DNA from: Siphlonurus alternatus
Lineage: Eukaryota > Arthropoda > Insecta > Ephemeroptera > Siphlonuridae
Reading direction: 5' to 3'
DNA length: 64,000 nt
NCBI GenBank assembly: GCA_949825025.1
Contig: OX463783.1
Span: 18,085,533 to 18,149,532, forward strand
The notes below the pieces were generated by a model. The model did no database searches. It was not told the origin of the DNA and worked only from the letters and a program-made list of their open reading frames with translations. The position numbers and the translations under genes were made by a program. This document shows positions 42,854-55,900 of this stretch, piece by piece (within the stretch, counting starts at the first letter, position 1; each line of letters opens with the position of its first letter).

Positions 42854-44208
42854 TAGTTAGAAAAAAAGTCTTTTATGATAATATTACAAGTCACCGAGAT
42901 GGTCATTTTCTTTACACACCATTGTACTAGCTCTTTGTTTTTATTTGAAAGATTCAAATCAGAGCAGAGGCCGTTAACTTTGAATATAACACGCGAGCGT
43001 TTTACATCCAAACCACATGAAATTACCATGGAAATGTCAGCTGTTGAATGTGCTTTTTTTTAACTACATAAATAAAAGAAATAATTGAAAACGTTTTAAA
43101 ATACATTTAGCTATTAAAAATATATCATAGCAATTTATCTGTACAAATTGCTTGTGATGTATTATAAATCATAATACAAAAGTAATATTTAAACTGCAAA
43201 AATAATAGAATCGAAGATTTTTTTTTTTTTCAGTTTCTACTTCGTTGAAATTTGAAAATAATGAATTATTTGCACTAATTACATTAACATGGTGACTTAA
43301 TACAATTTTATATATCTTTTTAAAATTACTATCGATTCAATTATGACTATGAATGCATTAAACAATAAATTTAAATTTGCAATGCATGTCACGTAATATT
43401 CATATAAAGCTTGAATGAATTGATAACAATTGTTATTAATTAACATAATTATTCAGTTATTGAATTTCAATTAGAAAATTAACTATACTGCATGGGATTT
43501 GCATTTTTCAAAACTGAACTTTATTTAGAAAAAGTACGTTGCAATATGTTTCAAATGAAGATATATTATATTAAAACTTTGTTAAGTTCTTTTTTTGGGA
43601 TTCTAGATTTCAACAGTAATAAATCCTTTTTAAAAAAATCAATACTTAACAAAAAAAGACAACAAAAAAATATCAGAACGTAAAACTGTCAAGAATAATC
43701 ACAGAAGAAACTTTAAGAAGAAAATCGACAAAAAGAATAAAATTTTATCGTAGTACAACATCGACTATTAACTCCACTAACTTTTGCTTCGTTCTTTTTA
43801 ATTTTTTTTAAATTGCTTCTTAGATTTCTTTTTCAAACTTTGCATCTCCAGTTTTAAAAAAAAATGTGTTAAAAATAGCCTTCAAGTAGCACATTTATAA
43901 CAAGTGGATGTATATAGGATAGAGGGAAGAAATTATATATACGTTTCATAATTTATTTTTTATTTCCACGATGTTTTTTTTATTTCTTTTAGGTTGGGAA
44001 AAATATATAATATATATTAAAATTTAATGATTATTATAAAGTGCTATTAATTATTAATGCTTTTTAGATTGTTATAGCTTTTAATAATATTGATTTTTAA
44101 TTAAATATCTAGTTCATTAATAAAATAAAAAGTTGAAAAACTATAGAGAGTTCTGCTGCATGAAATTAATTTACTTTTAGTTTATGTTAAAGTTAAAGAT
44201 AAAGGGAT

Positions 44209-44369
44209 AAAGGGTGCAATTCACGAAGAAGTTAACCAGGTTTCTAACCACGTTTAGCATAACCACGTTTAACTATACCTGTTTTACGTGTAAAAACACC
44301 TTAGTTAAACGTGGTTAAGCTAAACGTGGTTAGAAACCTGGATAACTGCTTCGTGAATCGCACCCTTTA
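44209..44369. mobile_element. foldback, 160 bp
   Basis: Arms AAAGGGTGCAATTCACGAAG and CTTCGTGAATCGCACCCTTT, inner TTTCTAACCACGTTTAGC and GCTAAACGTGGTTAGAAA. Nearly perfect. Confidence 0.92.
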
Positions 44370-44515
44370 AAAAATATTTGTATTGAACCAATATGAATAT
44401 TATATACCATCTACAAAATATGCAGTTATTACAAAGTTAATTTTTACCTGTCGCAATGTATTCAAAGGTGAAATAGTCTTAATAAAAAATAATTTGGACA
44501 GCGTTTTACCGTCGC

Positions 44516-44916
44516 AATAGACAATAATGGTTGCATTTTTTTATTTCATAATTAGAAAATATATATACATAAACTTATGCTTTTCTGAATTTTTTCAGAT
44601 TTTTTGGAGTGCGGGAACTAATTTTAAAAAAATATTTAAAATATCTGAATTAGGGTGGTACACCTGATGAGACAACCATGACGTCATTTGTCGTGCTGTG
44701 ATTGGCTATTGATGACATCACGGTTGCTGTGATTGGCTATTGATGACGTCACGGTTGTCCCATCAGATGTATAATACCACCCTAATTCAGATATTTTAAA
44801 TATTTTTTAAAAGTTAGTTCCCGCACTCCAAAAAATCTGAAAAAAATTCAGAAAAGCATAATTTTATGTATATTTTCTAATTATGAAATAAAAAAATGCA
44901 ACCATTATTGCCTATT
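44516..44916. mobile_element. foldback element, family A' (copy 2)
   Basis: Arms AATAGACAATAATGGTTGCA and TGCAACCATTATTGCCTATT. The inner arms and the CTGTGATTGGCTATTGATGAC spacer unit are as in 62803-63195. The spacer unit is tandemly duplicated in both copies, which marks them as one subfamily. Confidence 0.92.
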
Positions 44917-44999
44917 ATCAGTATCTCACTCTTTATGAGTTTTATGACAAACATGCACACTTTATAAAAAAGTTTAATCGGCAGCCGCCATTATGATTA

Positions 45000-46070
45000 C
45001 CCTTTTTAGTAGGGTATATTATACACATTTAGAACTCCTCTATATAACTGAAAATGCACAGAAATTAATATTTATAATGCATTTCTATATGTAGCCGGTT
45101 CAAATATTTTAAAAATCGGTTTACTAAAAGAGAGAAAGAGAGTGAGAGAGAAAAAATAGATCCATTTTATCCCCAAATTTGACAAGTTTTTCATCAAATT
45201 TAGAAAATATTTTAGTTACGCAAACGTGTTCTTATTGCAAGTATAAAATAGTATACGTAAGAAAAGTTATTTGACATGTATTACACATTTTCTAAAATAG
45301 CAATTTCAACCAATTTCGTATCCATTTCACGAGCAATAAATTACAATATACAGTCGTAAAAAAACTCTTTCAATATCACAAAGATATTTATCGACCTAAA
45401 AGTAAACATTTTATTTTGCTTTAGACATAAATAATTGTTTGAAATATACGGTTTTGGTTTTGCATTTTTTTTTAACAAATTGTAAAACCTAAATTTAGAT
45501 AATCATACACTCACAAGAATATATAGACTATTCATTATTTATTGCTTATAAAAGATCTTACAAATACTGTCAATATTTATAACGAATAACGATATAAATA
45601 AAATTCAGTACAATAAATTTATCTAGAATATAAACATAACATAAGGTTTACAGGTACAAAGAATTTTCTTTTACGTTGAAGTTATATGTGTAATTTTTTC
45701 TTTGAAATGAGTGCTTCATTTTACATAACACAAATTGAACATACTAGTGACGCAAATAGTCAATCTTCTAATTATTTTCTGACGTAAGAATCCAATTGAA
45801 CATAAATTGTAAGGACGATTTTTCAATTAAAGAAAAGTTACATTACAATTTACGAGTATTTCTATCTATTATTACATGGTATAACACACTACGAGAGGTA
45901 ACACAATCTTGATGTACAAGTTGGGATTGTTACAAAGTTTCCCTCTGTTCTGGGCGTTGCAATGTAGTCAAGGGTTGCGTGGTAAATTTGAACTTTGTTG
46001 ACAGAAAAAAATATTGATTTTAATTTTTTTTTTATCATGCATGGTCAGGAGGTAATAGTGATAAGAGACA
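45000..46070. other. A+T rich DNA, nothing recognised
   Basis: No exon-like or repeated sequence noticed. Confidence 0.55.
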
Positions 46071-46078
46071 ATATTTTT

Positions 46079-46247
46079 GGTTTTCGTCCATAAGGTCCTA
46101 TGTTAAACTAAATTTTCTCAAAACTGAAAAGACGAATCCACTTCAAAATTTGTATACTACCTATTGCTGGCAAGTTCCAAGTTCTCTGCAAGTCTTATAG
46201 AATTTAAGAGGTCCGATTTCGAGATCTCAATCAACTGAGATTCATCC
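46079..46247 (-). repeat. dispersed repeat family D, inverted partial copy
   Basis: The reverse complement matches the first two thirds of 12182-12445, including GGATGAATCTCAGTTGA, GAGATCTCGAAATCGG and GAAGTGGATTCGTCTT-like sequence. Confidence 0.65.
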
Positions 46248-46249
46248 TT

Positions 46250-49200
46250 AAAAAAATAATTGCCTCATTGATAACCAGGACGAATACATTATTGTCAAAC
46301 TATTATCATATTACCATCATGATATTGCATACGAATAGAAATGCATTTATTTTTACTCTGTGGAACAAAGGTCAATAAATTCTATTGATCAAAACTATCA
46401 AGTGTAAATTTAATAAAAGATTGGTGTAAATTCTAGAGCATTTATATAATGAAAAAAACAATAAAAAAAGCTATTATATTGGCTTGAGTTCTTTTGTGTT
46501 GTATTATAGGTCAATATGTTTTCAAGTGGCCAATATAAAGCGTTCCATCTTTTTTTTTATTGGACAATGCTTGCAGCTACGCGTTGTCGTTCAATCTGAT
46601 GATACTATCTATCGAAACTTGTTTAAATGTAAATCACATAGCCTCTTTATATCTCATATCGTATACTCTAGAGATATATGTCAACACTACTATACAAACC
46701 ATGCATTGCTCTACAGTTTTTTTGTATGAAGCAATTTGTTGATACAGGAAAGGAAACTGTGGAAACTAAATTATAGAGGACATAAAGGACCAAGAGATGG
46801 CGCTGACGTCTGCAAATTTTGCTCTTTGCATCGAGGATACGGCAATACCTATAGCCTAGCATGGGGAGAATCACAAAAATTATCAAATATATAGGAAAGA
46901 AATCACTTACGAAGTTGAAATATTTTGTTATATTTGTCCGAAAGTATTTTACAACTAATTATGGTGTTGTCATTTCTGTAAAATTATGCTGTGACTGCTG
47001 ACAGAGCATTTACATGATTTTACAATGTAAATCATATACAGCAATCCTCGCCAGACGCACGTAGTTCCAGCAGTTACTACTAGGGGGCGCACTAACTTTA
47101 TGACACCATATTGGTCGATCTAAGAAAATATTGTAAGACCTGTCATGACAATAGTTTGCTGCATGGTTGCGAAAATGGAAATATCTATCTTTTTTTGGGG
47201 GGGACCTCGAATACGGGTCTACGTCATATTATATACAAAACTTGCAAACATTGCATCTTCATACTCGGCAAATAAAACTTACGCCTCAAACTATATAAGT
47301 AAAACTTTACGAAGAGATACCAAGGAATGGACCCATCCTTTTTGTATGTACTTAAACCTTCCATATGGTGGGCTAACTTTGTGTCCCACACTATATACCA
47401 TCTTTTGCCAACGGCACTTTGAAAAGCAAACATCTCAACGCTCTTATTTGGATCGAAAAAATCGTTTAAAAAACGAGAAGACGAGCACAACTTAAAAAAA
47501 TGCCACACCCACTTCTAGTCTGATAAAAAAAAGTAGGCGTGGCACATTTGTTATTGACATTATCTGTACATTGAAATATACGTTCTACATGAGAAACTTC
47601 TCTACTATATATTTGAGACCTTAGTATAATATAATATAACTGAGCTAGCTCACTTGTCGGACTAAAATATCGATTATCCGTCTGCTATATAGTAGTTAGG
47701 TTGTCCCATGCATCCCTTATATTCGCTACGCAAGCAAGCAAGGCTGATGAGACTGATAAGAGACTTGGTAGTAGTGCCTTCTTGTGAAGGTAAAACCACG
47801 TTATAGGGAGAGAGAAAATTGATGTGGTGAAGGAGAGAATTGAAAAAGAATAATAGAGAGAACAAGGAGATAAAAGAAAACCAAGACATGCAAAGAGAGG
47901 GGGGGGGGGTAAAATGAAGATTAAAAAGAGTGAAAAATAAGATAGTAGGAAAATACAAAAGAGAATATGCAGAGATGAAAAAAATGTAAGAAACTAAATA
48001 ATAAACTTCATAATAAAATATATTATTAATTAATAGAAAAATAATTCTCGGGACAAAGTAAGACAGATTTTGAGATCACAGAAAACAGAATGATAAAAGA
48101 GAAATCCTGAAAAATAAGTCTCTAGAGTAACAGAGAATCTGAGCAGAGAAACATAGACATAGAGGACACGATCTAAATAGCTAGGGGAGAGAGAAACATG
48201 CATGTATGCGGTCAGCCACTGTGGCGCCGGCACCTACCTTATACAAGCATAACGTTTACCCACAAACTATTATACAACCTAGTTGCGTGTTTTAATGTAA
48301 CTAACATAAAATTGTAATTTGAGGTAACATTTTTATTTTGTATTATAGGTTGCGACACATATAAATAAACATTTCATAAGCGGTGCACAAATTTCAACTG
48401 AGATTTATTAACTAACGCAGATTAAATCATTTTAAACTTAAATGAAATAACAATTGATTTCTTTAGTCAAATCTTATTTATGGAAAACTGATATTACTAT
48501 TCGTATAAGTATAACGCTGTGAAATTATCTTTGCTGTAATAGGATCAGTAATGAGCATCGAGTTGCAACAAAATACACAACTTTTTTAAAAATATATAAT
48601 TAATTAACCTTTGACCTTTCCCCGGTTTCTAATGACATTACACAAACTAATGTTATAACAACTGCGGTTTGTTAATTAATTAAACAACCTCATTATAAAT
48701 CTATATACTACAAAATGATATTGCATCATTATACCATAAATAATGGTTAACTCGAAAACACTGATAACTTAATATCAATTTCCTATATACAGTCTTGACA
48801 ATTAAAGCAATTTCGTGGAAGAATGCAGAGATGGCAAATTAAAATACTTTAATGATTGGCACTACACTACGTTTATTGTTTTCGTATCCTTTGGTTTGAA
48901 ATATAAATAAATTATACTGCATTGAGTGTTTTTGAATTTAGATTCTGAGAATATTCTGAATTTGAAGATTTATGAAAATTTGAATGTTAAAACTTAAAAA
49001 AAAAATGTGAAATTTTCCAGGTAATTTTTGTTTTCAAAAGATTAATAAGTAATTATTTTTTTTTTCTAAACCAATTCAGCATCATATAATTAAGAAGACA
49101 ACAAATTACAACACTTGAATTAAATACAACCTAATTTCATGTAATTCTATATTTCATTGAAAATTAAACATTTATCATGATAAACTTATCCGTGAGGGAA

Positions 49201-50040
49201 TGTTATTCAACATAAAGCATCAGAACGTCTGAAATGTTGAAAATTACCTCCTAACTCGATCAATGAAGACGTCTAGCAGATAATTATACGGAGGGAATGC
49301 AAACATTGTCCCATGACAAACATCTGTACAGTTTCAATATACGTAATGGACATTCCGTGTAAACTTCCATCAATCATTAAAAAAATAATATCGACTTCAT
49401 ATCCAACCTCACTTGATTCGAACTAATTTTATTATTGAATTAAATAAAAAAAATTATATATTTATAGTCGGATAAAAAAACAAACATTAAATTTAATATT
49501 AATGATTAATGACGCTGTATTATCTTTTAGGATTAAAAATAAAAGAAAATAAAATTAATTAATAATGTTTTCAAGTTCACTTGTCTCATGGTTTGTAATT
49601 TAATTTATTTAATAATTTGCTACAGCGTATACCAATAATCATATTAGATAATTGAACATGCAATTATATCAGGTCCCTTGTATTGCCATATATGTAAAAA
49701 AAAAAAAATGTATGGTAGTTTTGTAACACTAGACTTCCGATGATGGCGAATTCTTGATCACTCGACCAATTTTTTATTAAATTATTAATAAAAATAATTA
49801 AATTATGTAATAAATTAGTTATTAAAATTTGAGCTTATAATATGAGATAATTTTAATGAGGAAATTCTATGTTGCATTTTTTTCTATTGATAGAAATTCT
49901 CTATAAGTGTCATATATACGTCCTGTAAGGTAATTAATTGCACTTTTCACTTTTTGAGTTAAACCGGCCAACAAGTTTCAATATCTCAAAGGAGATTGTT
50001 TGATCACCAGATGCAAAACCAGAAAATGAATTGTACTGAG
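46250..50040. other. A+T rich DNA, no supportable gene
   Basis: Contains overlapping short frames on both strands around 47145-47500 with no domain. A small hairpin lies near 47499-47551 (AAATGCCACACCCAC and its near complement GTAGGCGTGGCACATTT) and a G run at 47900-47909. 48240-50040 is featureless. Confidence 0.5.
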
Positions 50041-50107
50041 TTCAACAAATACTTGTAGCCTTTGACGTATATGAATATAAATTAGTACATATTTTTAAAC
50101 TGATGAC

Positions 50108-50550
50108 AACGACGAAAACTATTATATAAAAAAAACTGTAGGGCACATTATTGGAGATTTCCGTCCCAAAATCGGAACTCAAGAACCAAATGGCTTCCCA
50201 GTGTCCAAAACCCGTTTTGGTACAAAAGGACACATATCCCTGGGAGCTGATATAATTTGCAGTCACAAATGACAACTATGCCCACTATTTTCGAGTATTA
50301 TCCACTATTAAATTAATACTCGAAATACTAAAAAAAAAAAAAAAATAATTTTTTTTCCAGAAAAAAAAAAAGCAAATCTGCAATCTAGAATTAAGCTAAC
50401 ATCGACTAAAATTGAAAAAAAAAATCTGCACTGATAGTTATTCACTATTGCAATCACAAATGACAATCGTCGCCCATGTATAAGTTATGCCCTCCCATTA
50501 TTTTCGAGTATATTATCCAGTATTGAATAATACTCGAAATACTCAAAATA

Positions 50551-50592
<42 letters not shown>

Positions 50593-50710
50593 ATCAAGTT
50601 TTCTCGAGCAGAATTAAGCAAATCTGCAATCTGGAGTTTAACTAACATCGACGAAAACTATAAAAAAAAAATCTACAGGGCGCATACTTGGAGATATCCG
50701 TCCAAAACTC
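50108..50710. repeat. imperfect tandem repeat, unit about 250-300 bp
   Basis: The series CGACGAAAACTAT, CTGTAGGGCACAT, GGAGATTTCCGTCC, CACAAATGACAA, TTTTCGAGTAT-TATCCA and AATACTCGAAATAC, then AGCAAATCTGCAATCT and TAACATCGAC, occurs in at least two consecutive copies plus a partial third. Each unit contains a palindrome around CGAGTATT. The long A run at 50552-50590 lies in the second unit. Confidence 0.75.
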
Positions 50711-52413
50711 GGTAATATGAAAACAAAGACTATTGTATTATTTATTTAGTCGAGAGTGTAGTATAGGTTAAAATAGGGGCGAAACGAAGTTTATATTATG
50801 TTATAACATACGTTGTATAGCAAAATGTGGTGATAACGATCCACATTCACTGGAATCTAAACAATCTTAGGATTTAATTGCATAATACACTGTTAGCTGT
50901 TAGTATGCAGAGCAAACAAGTGTTTATGTATAATATAAAAAAAACTTATTTCTTACAAAATCAATATTTCTAATGAACAGGGCTTTAGGGTTGCATTAAA
51001 ATATTAAAAATAATGTCCCAGAATGTCCTCTTCAAAATACTAAAATGTCAACATATATACAAAAGCACTACAAACTGCATTTCCGTAAGTATATTTTTTG
51101 AGAATATACAGTAAAAATAAATTTAAAAAAAGTGTACATTGAATTAAAAAGAGAAGAAAAAATATCTTCCCGGTTGATATATATTTATTTTATATTTACA
51201 TATATTGTAACAGGAATGCAATGCAAACATAAAAATTTTAGAAATGAGGGAACAAAGAATGCAAAGTTTTTTTTAATAAAATACAAAGAGAGGGAGAGAA
51301 ATAAAAGTACGAGTATCGTAAAAGTCATTAAATTTTGCGACGTCGTTGATGCAAATCCCTCGAATCTTTCCTGAAGCTGTGAATTTAAATGAAGTCCCCC
51401 CCTCCCACTTTAAGATAAAATTAAATACTGATAAGCTGTCGTCTCAATACTGGCTTATTATAAGAATCGAAACTCTCTTTGTTTTTATTTTTTACCATCA
51501 AACCGAACAATATCTGATAGCATATTCTAATAAAATAAAATTATATTACAGAATTTAACATTTAATTCCTGTAACAAGGAGTTGTACTGAATTTTCCTAT
51601 CTATAGCATCATCGGCATGTGCCGTTTAAAGTTCGAGGCCCACTCCCCGAGATTTTCGCATTAGATTTGGCGCTGACAGTACTATGATCACAGGGAAAAG
51701 TAATTAATATCTATCACGTCTTTTTTTATTATATAGACTTCCCGAAAATGGTATTTAAAAAATGTCAGTTATAGATAGGTAGTTTTGAAATAGTTTTGAA
51801 TTATTTGTAAGGAATCTTACAATGTTCCTGCTCAAAATTTACAAATATATATAAATCCTGTTGTTCTTGTTAATTAAAACAATCTTTTTGATGTGATTTT
51901 TTAAAAGTAACAATGGGAAACATCATGACCAAAACTTACGAGTTAAAAAACAATGATACCAATGTTAAGGGTCATAAATTGGCAGAACTTTTCAAGACAT
52001 TTATTTTATTTCAACATAAATAATAAATAAATATATGGGAAAGGAAAGAGAGAAGAGAAAATACGGTGCGTAGAGAAAAGCGATAAATTACGAAAATCAA
52101 CTCGTACAAAATAAACTTTTTTTTTTTTTTTTGTGCGGGTTTCCTAAATCCAAACTTTTATCCCTTCTTAATGTAGGTCAGAAACGTGCAAAGTACAGCA
52201 GTTCAAAAGGATTTGTAAAAGTGTTAGTTAAATTACTCCTATTATATATGTTCTTATCACAAATAATAATTCATTGAATATAATAAAATTAAATTGCGGT
52301 GATAATAAAACTTGCAAAGTACCCTGCAAGAAAATGGAAATGAGTGCATTTTTATTCAGTATAAGCTGTTGCTCGATTATAGTAATCTAGCAGATGATCA
52401 ACACAATGCAATG
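50711..52413. other. A+T rich DNA, nothing recognised
   Basis: Only short frames and T runs were seen. Confidence 0.55.
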
Positions 52414-52726
52414 GAGTATTGTCCTCAATTTTTTTTATTGCAGAAATGGATAGAGCATGCAAAGTTATGGTACCCTGATTTTTTTCAGATTTTTTAGAGC
52501 CCGGGAAGTATTTTTAAAAAATTATTGAAAGTCCTTTTTGTGACGTCACGCGGCGACAAGTCCTATCTTTTTCTTAAGGAGCGGCGTCTCGTGACGTCAC
52601 AAAAATAACTTTCAATAATTTTTTAAAAATACTTCCCGGGCTCTAAAAAATCTGAAAAAAATCAGGGTAGCATAACTTTGCACCCTCTATCCATTTCTGC
52701 AATAAAAAAAATTTAGGTCAATACTC
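52414..52726. mobile_element. foldback element, diverged family A, two TGACGTCA sites
   Basis: Ends GAGTATTG and CAATACTC. Inner arms TTTATTGCAGAAATGGATAG and CTATCCATTTCTGCAATAAA, then CCCGGGAAGTATTTTTAAAA mirrored almost perfectly. TGACGTCA occurs at 52541 and 52592 on either side of the central TTTTTCTTAAGGAG. Confidence 0.92.
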
Positions 52727-52729
52727 TAT

Positions 52730-55700
52730 TTAACTTAACATTTTACAATAAAAAATAATCACCAACAATTAATTGAAACGTTTTTAGAGATTAGAGATAA
52801 TAAATGACAATAAATACGATTTCTAATATAATGGTTATTTAAAATATTAAATAAAGTTCAAAGTTAATATATTCTTGCGTTGCGCCTGAACTCTCATGCA
52901 AATTTAATATATTAATAACATAAACAGTAACGTTATTGATTATATTTAAACACAACACAACGCTGTAATAACATTTTCAATTTAAGTACACTACACAATA
53001 CTCAAATTAACGTAACATACATTATTATAATATAAAGTGTATATGCAAATTACTCTAGAGTTATTTCCCTCTTCTTTTTTTTAAGTACCATAAAATATAA
53101 ATTACAACATACTAGAGAGATTAATTAATATGAATTGGCATGATTCCCAATATAGCACAAGTGAAATTATTATTATTTTTACAAAACCTTAAGTTAATTC
53201 AATTTTACATAAAAATGTTGACGATAAGTGTTGTGGTACATTTAAGTATTATATCTGGTTTTGTTACATATCTAAGCCTCCCTATAGAATACAAATGGGC
53301 TCTCTTCTCTCTTTTAGCTGGAGGTTCTGTTACCATAGCAACCAAAACTCCACCGTATACGTGTCCCCCACCTCCTTGTCTGTACTGTATCAAAGATATA
53401 CTAGATTCCACGTAACTTTACAATATAATATCAAAATATTTATAAAATAAACAAATTAATTTTTAATTATTAAATAAAATTATGCTGTAAAATCACTTTT
53501 ATTACACATGTAATGTAAATTGACATTAATGACGTCATGGAAATAGTAATTAAACAAAGTGTATAATACTGCAGTGTTGAGAATACTTCACTATATGAAA
53601 CACCTTTAAAAATGTAATGTTAACTTTTTTTTATTTTAACGAGATTTTAATTAAAATAAAGTTACTTTAATTTTAATTTATATAAATTAAACACTAGAGA
53701 TTTATTACTTTTTTTTTTAGATGCACATTTTTTTAATAGTAAGTATGTGAAAGGTACAAATTTTATATAAAAGTTAGCTTTTTTAACGTAAAAAAGTTTT
53801 TATATAAAAAATAATTTTATATACTATCATAATCTTATATTACCTTTATACTTTATATTATACGAGATAATATTATGAAGAAAAGATTCAGGAAGCTTAG
53901 AAAAAAAAATAAGTCTTGAAAAAAGAATATTGGTTCTAAAAACATATAGGAAATATTGCCAAAGGGTTTAACTAGTACTCGAATAATAATATAATGTTCT
54001 TGAACTCAGCTGAAAAATATTATTGGCAAACAACGTGGATGAAAGAAAATATACGAGAAAAAAACGTTTTTCTTTACGACCAAATTTGTTAAATTTTTTT
54101 AGGTCACTAGACGGTATAATTGAGTCGCCGGTAACTTTTTTATTATTTCCTCTAATGAACAAAGAACAAAAAAATCTTTTAGAGGTCTTGCTTTCAGAAC
54201 ATCAATTGTCTGTTTAAAAGGAATCATACCCTTTTATTTTCACAAATATAAGCATGAACTCACAAGCCAGTCTATAATTGTTTTATAATATTAGGGGCAT
54301 GAATGACCAAAATGTATAAATTGCTCCAAAATATCAACCAATTAATCTTTATATAATTAATCAATCGTTATATAATATTATAATTATATATAATATATAT
54401 AGATGTATCCAAATTAAAATTTTCAGTAAATATTTTCTTTTTATGTCCACCATGAAAGAAGTGTTTTGGAATTAAAAAAAAAAAAAAAAATACAAATTTC
54501 GTTCTATTTGTTTATTCGATTAAAATAAGTTTGAGATTTTTTACTTCTACGTCTGAATGGATGGCATGAAATTTAATTATTATGAGATTCTTCGAACCCC
54601 GCGGGTTCCTCAAAGCCCAGTGATGAGTTCTTGTTTCTTTCAAATGCTGATACTTAAAATATTATAGGGCAATAATCAGAGAGCGAAATAGCTAGAAACA
54701 ATCTCCTAATAATTTAAAATTAATTTGTAGCAAGTAGGTTGTATTAGGCTAACGAATGTTTCAAATTTTTTTATTTATAAATTTTTAGTATACGTACTCC
54801 CTGTATAAGTCATGTTAGTTTGTAAGTTGACATATGTACTTAATGTATCCCATTATTATAATTAACTGGTCAATGGTAAGAAAAGGCATTCTTTAATTAT
54901 AATGCCCTTGCCATGAAAGTCGAATAAAAAATATGTATTTAAAATTTAAATTATCATGCCTTTCTTCTTTCTTTGTTAAAATTTTAATTAAAATTCTATA
55001 CGAACTCCAAAAATTTTTTCCCCATTAATAGGACTTTAAAAATATAATTCAATTTCACATAAAAATCATATCAACTACTACTCGTTATATTCAATGAATA
55101 TTAAATTACACGCCTGATTGGATAAAAAAAATTCAGTGTAATCAAGTGTAATTGACGACTGACAGGAATTTATTATCAATTTACTAACAAAATTTGACGT
55201 GCTGAGATAAGGAATATGCAAAACGTTCATCATAAATTTAAAAGGAAAAAGTTTGGCTAATTTTTTATTCAATATTGGGTGGGGAAAAAAAATCAATATT
55301 TTGCAATTTCCCCCCTTCCCATAGTTTATACAATTATAAATACATATTTTCCTCCAATTTATGAATAAAATATCAAATAACCAACTACGGCAAAATAAAT
55401 GAGATCCCCCAATTATATTTAATTATTTTTATTGTCTACTCTATCCCCCTCCTTCCAATTATATGTTTATCTATATTATTTGTTTATTTACGAGGTAAAA
55501 AAATCTGTAAATTGTTGTATTTATTTTATGAAAAATCATTTGAATAAAAAAATAATTAATTTTTACGCTTACTGTAAACAAAGAGCAGTCAAGTATGTAC
55601 AAGTTTCAGTGAAAATAGACTCTATACATATTCTTTTTAAATAAAAACAAGTACTGCAGTGCGGACATTGGAAAATCTTTACAGCTTTAAAATATAAGCA

Positions 55701-55748
55701 ACGTCCGAGTTTCTTTTATAAAAAACACCTTCTTATATACAAATTCTT

Positions 55749-55782
<34 letters not shown>

Positions 55783-55900
55783 ACTAGACAAGTAGACATA
55801 CACATTGCACTATTCACCATAAAATTAAAAATACATATTTACATTGTTTTATATAATCTTTGTATAAGAATCATTACGTTGATACTACCTGAATTTTTAA
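52730..55900. other. A+T rich DNA, one weak exon-like spot
   Basis: 53205-53411 is open on both strands (minus: QGGGGHVYGGVLVAMVTEPP), with G+C content above its surroundings but no splice support. The rest is featureless apart from A and T runs. Confidence 0.45.

Noticed and set aside
47145..47508. 116- and 94-codon overlapping frames on opposite strands
   Set aside because: Mutually exclusive, with A+T driven codons and no domain.
53205..53415. Frames on both strands including QGGGGHVYGGVLVAMVTEPP
   Set aside because: Short, unsupported by splice sites, and no known family. Kept only as a weak spot in the regional note.
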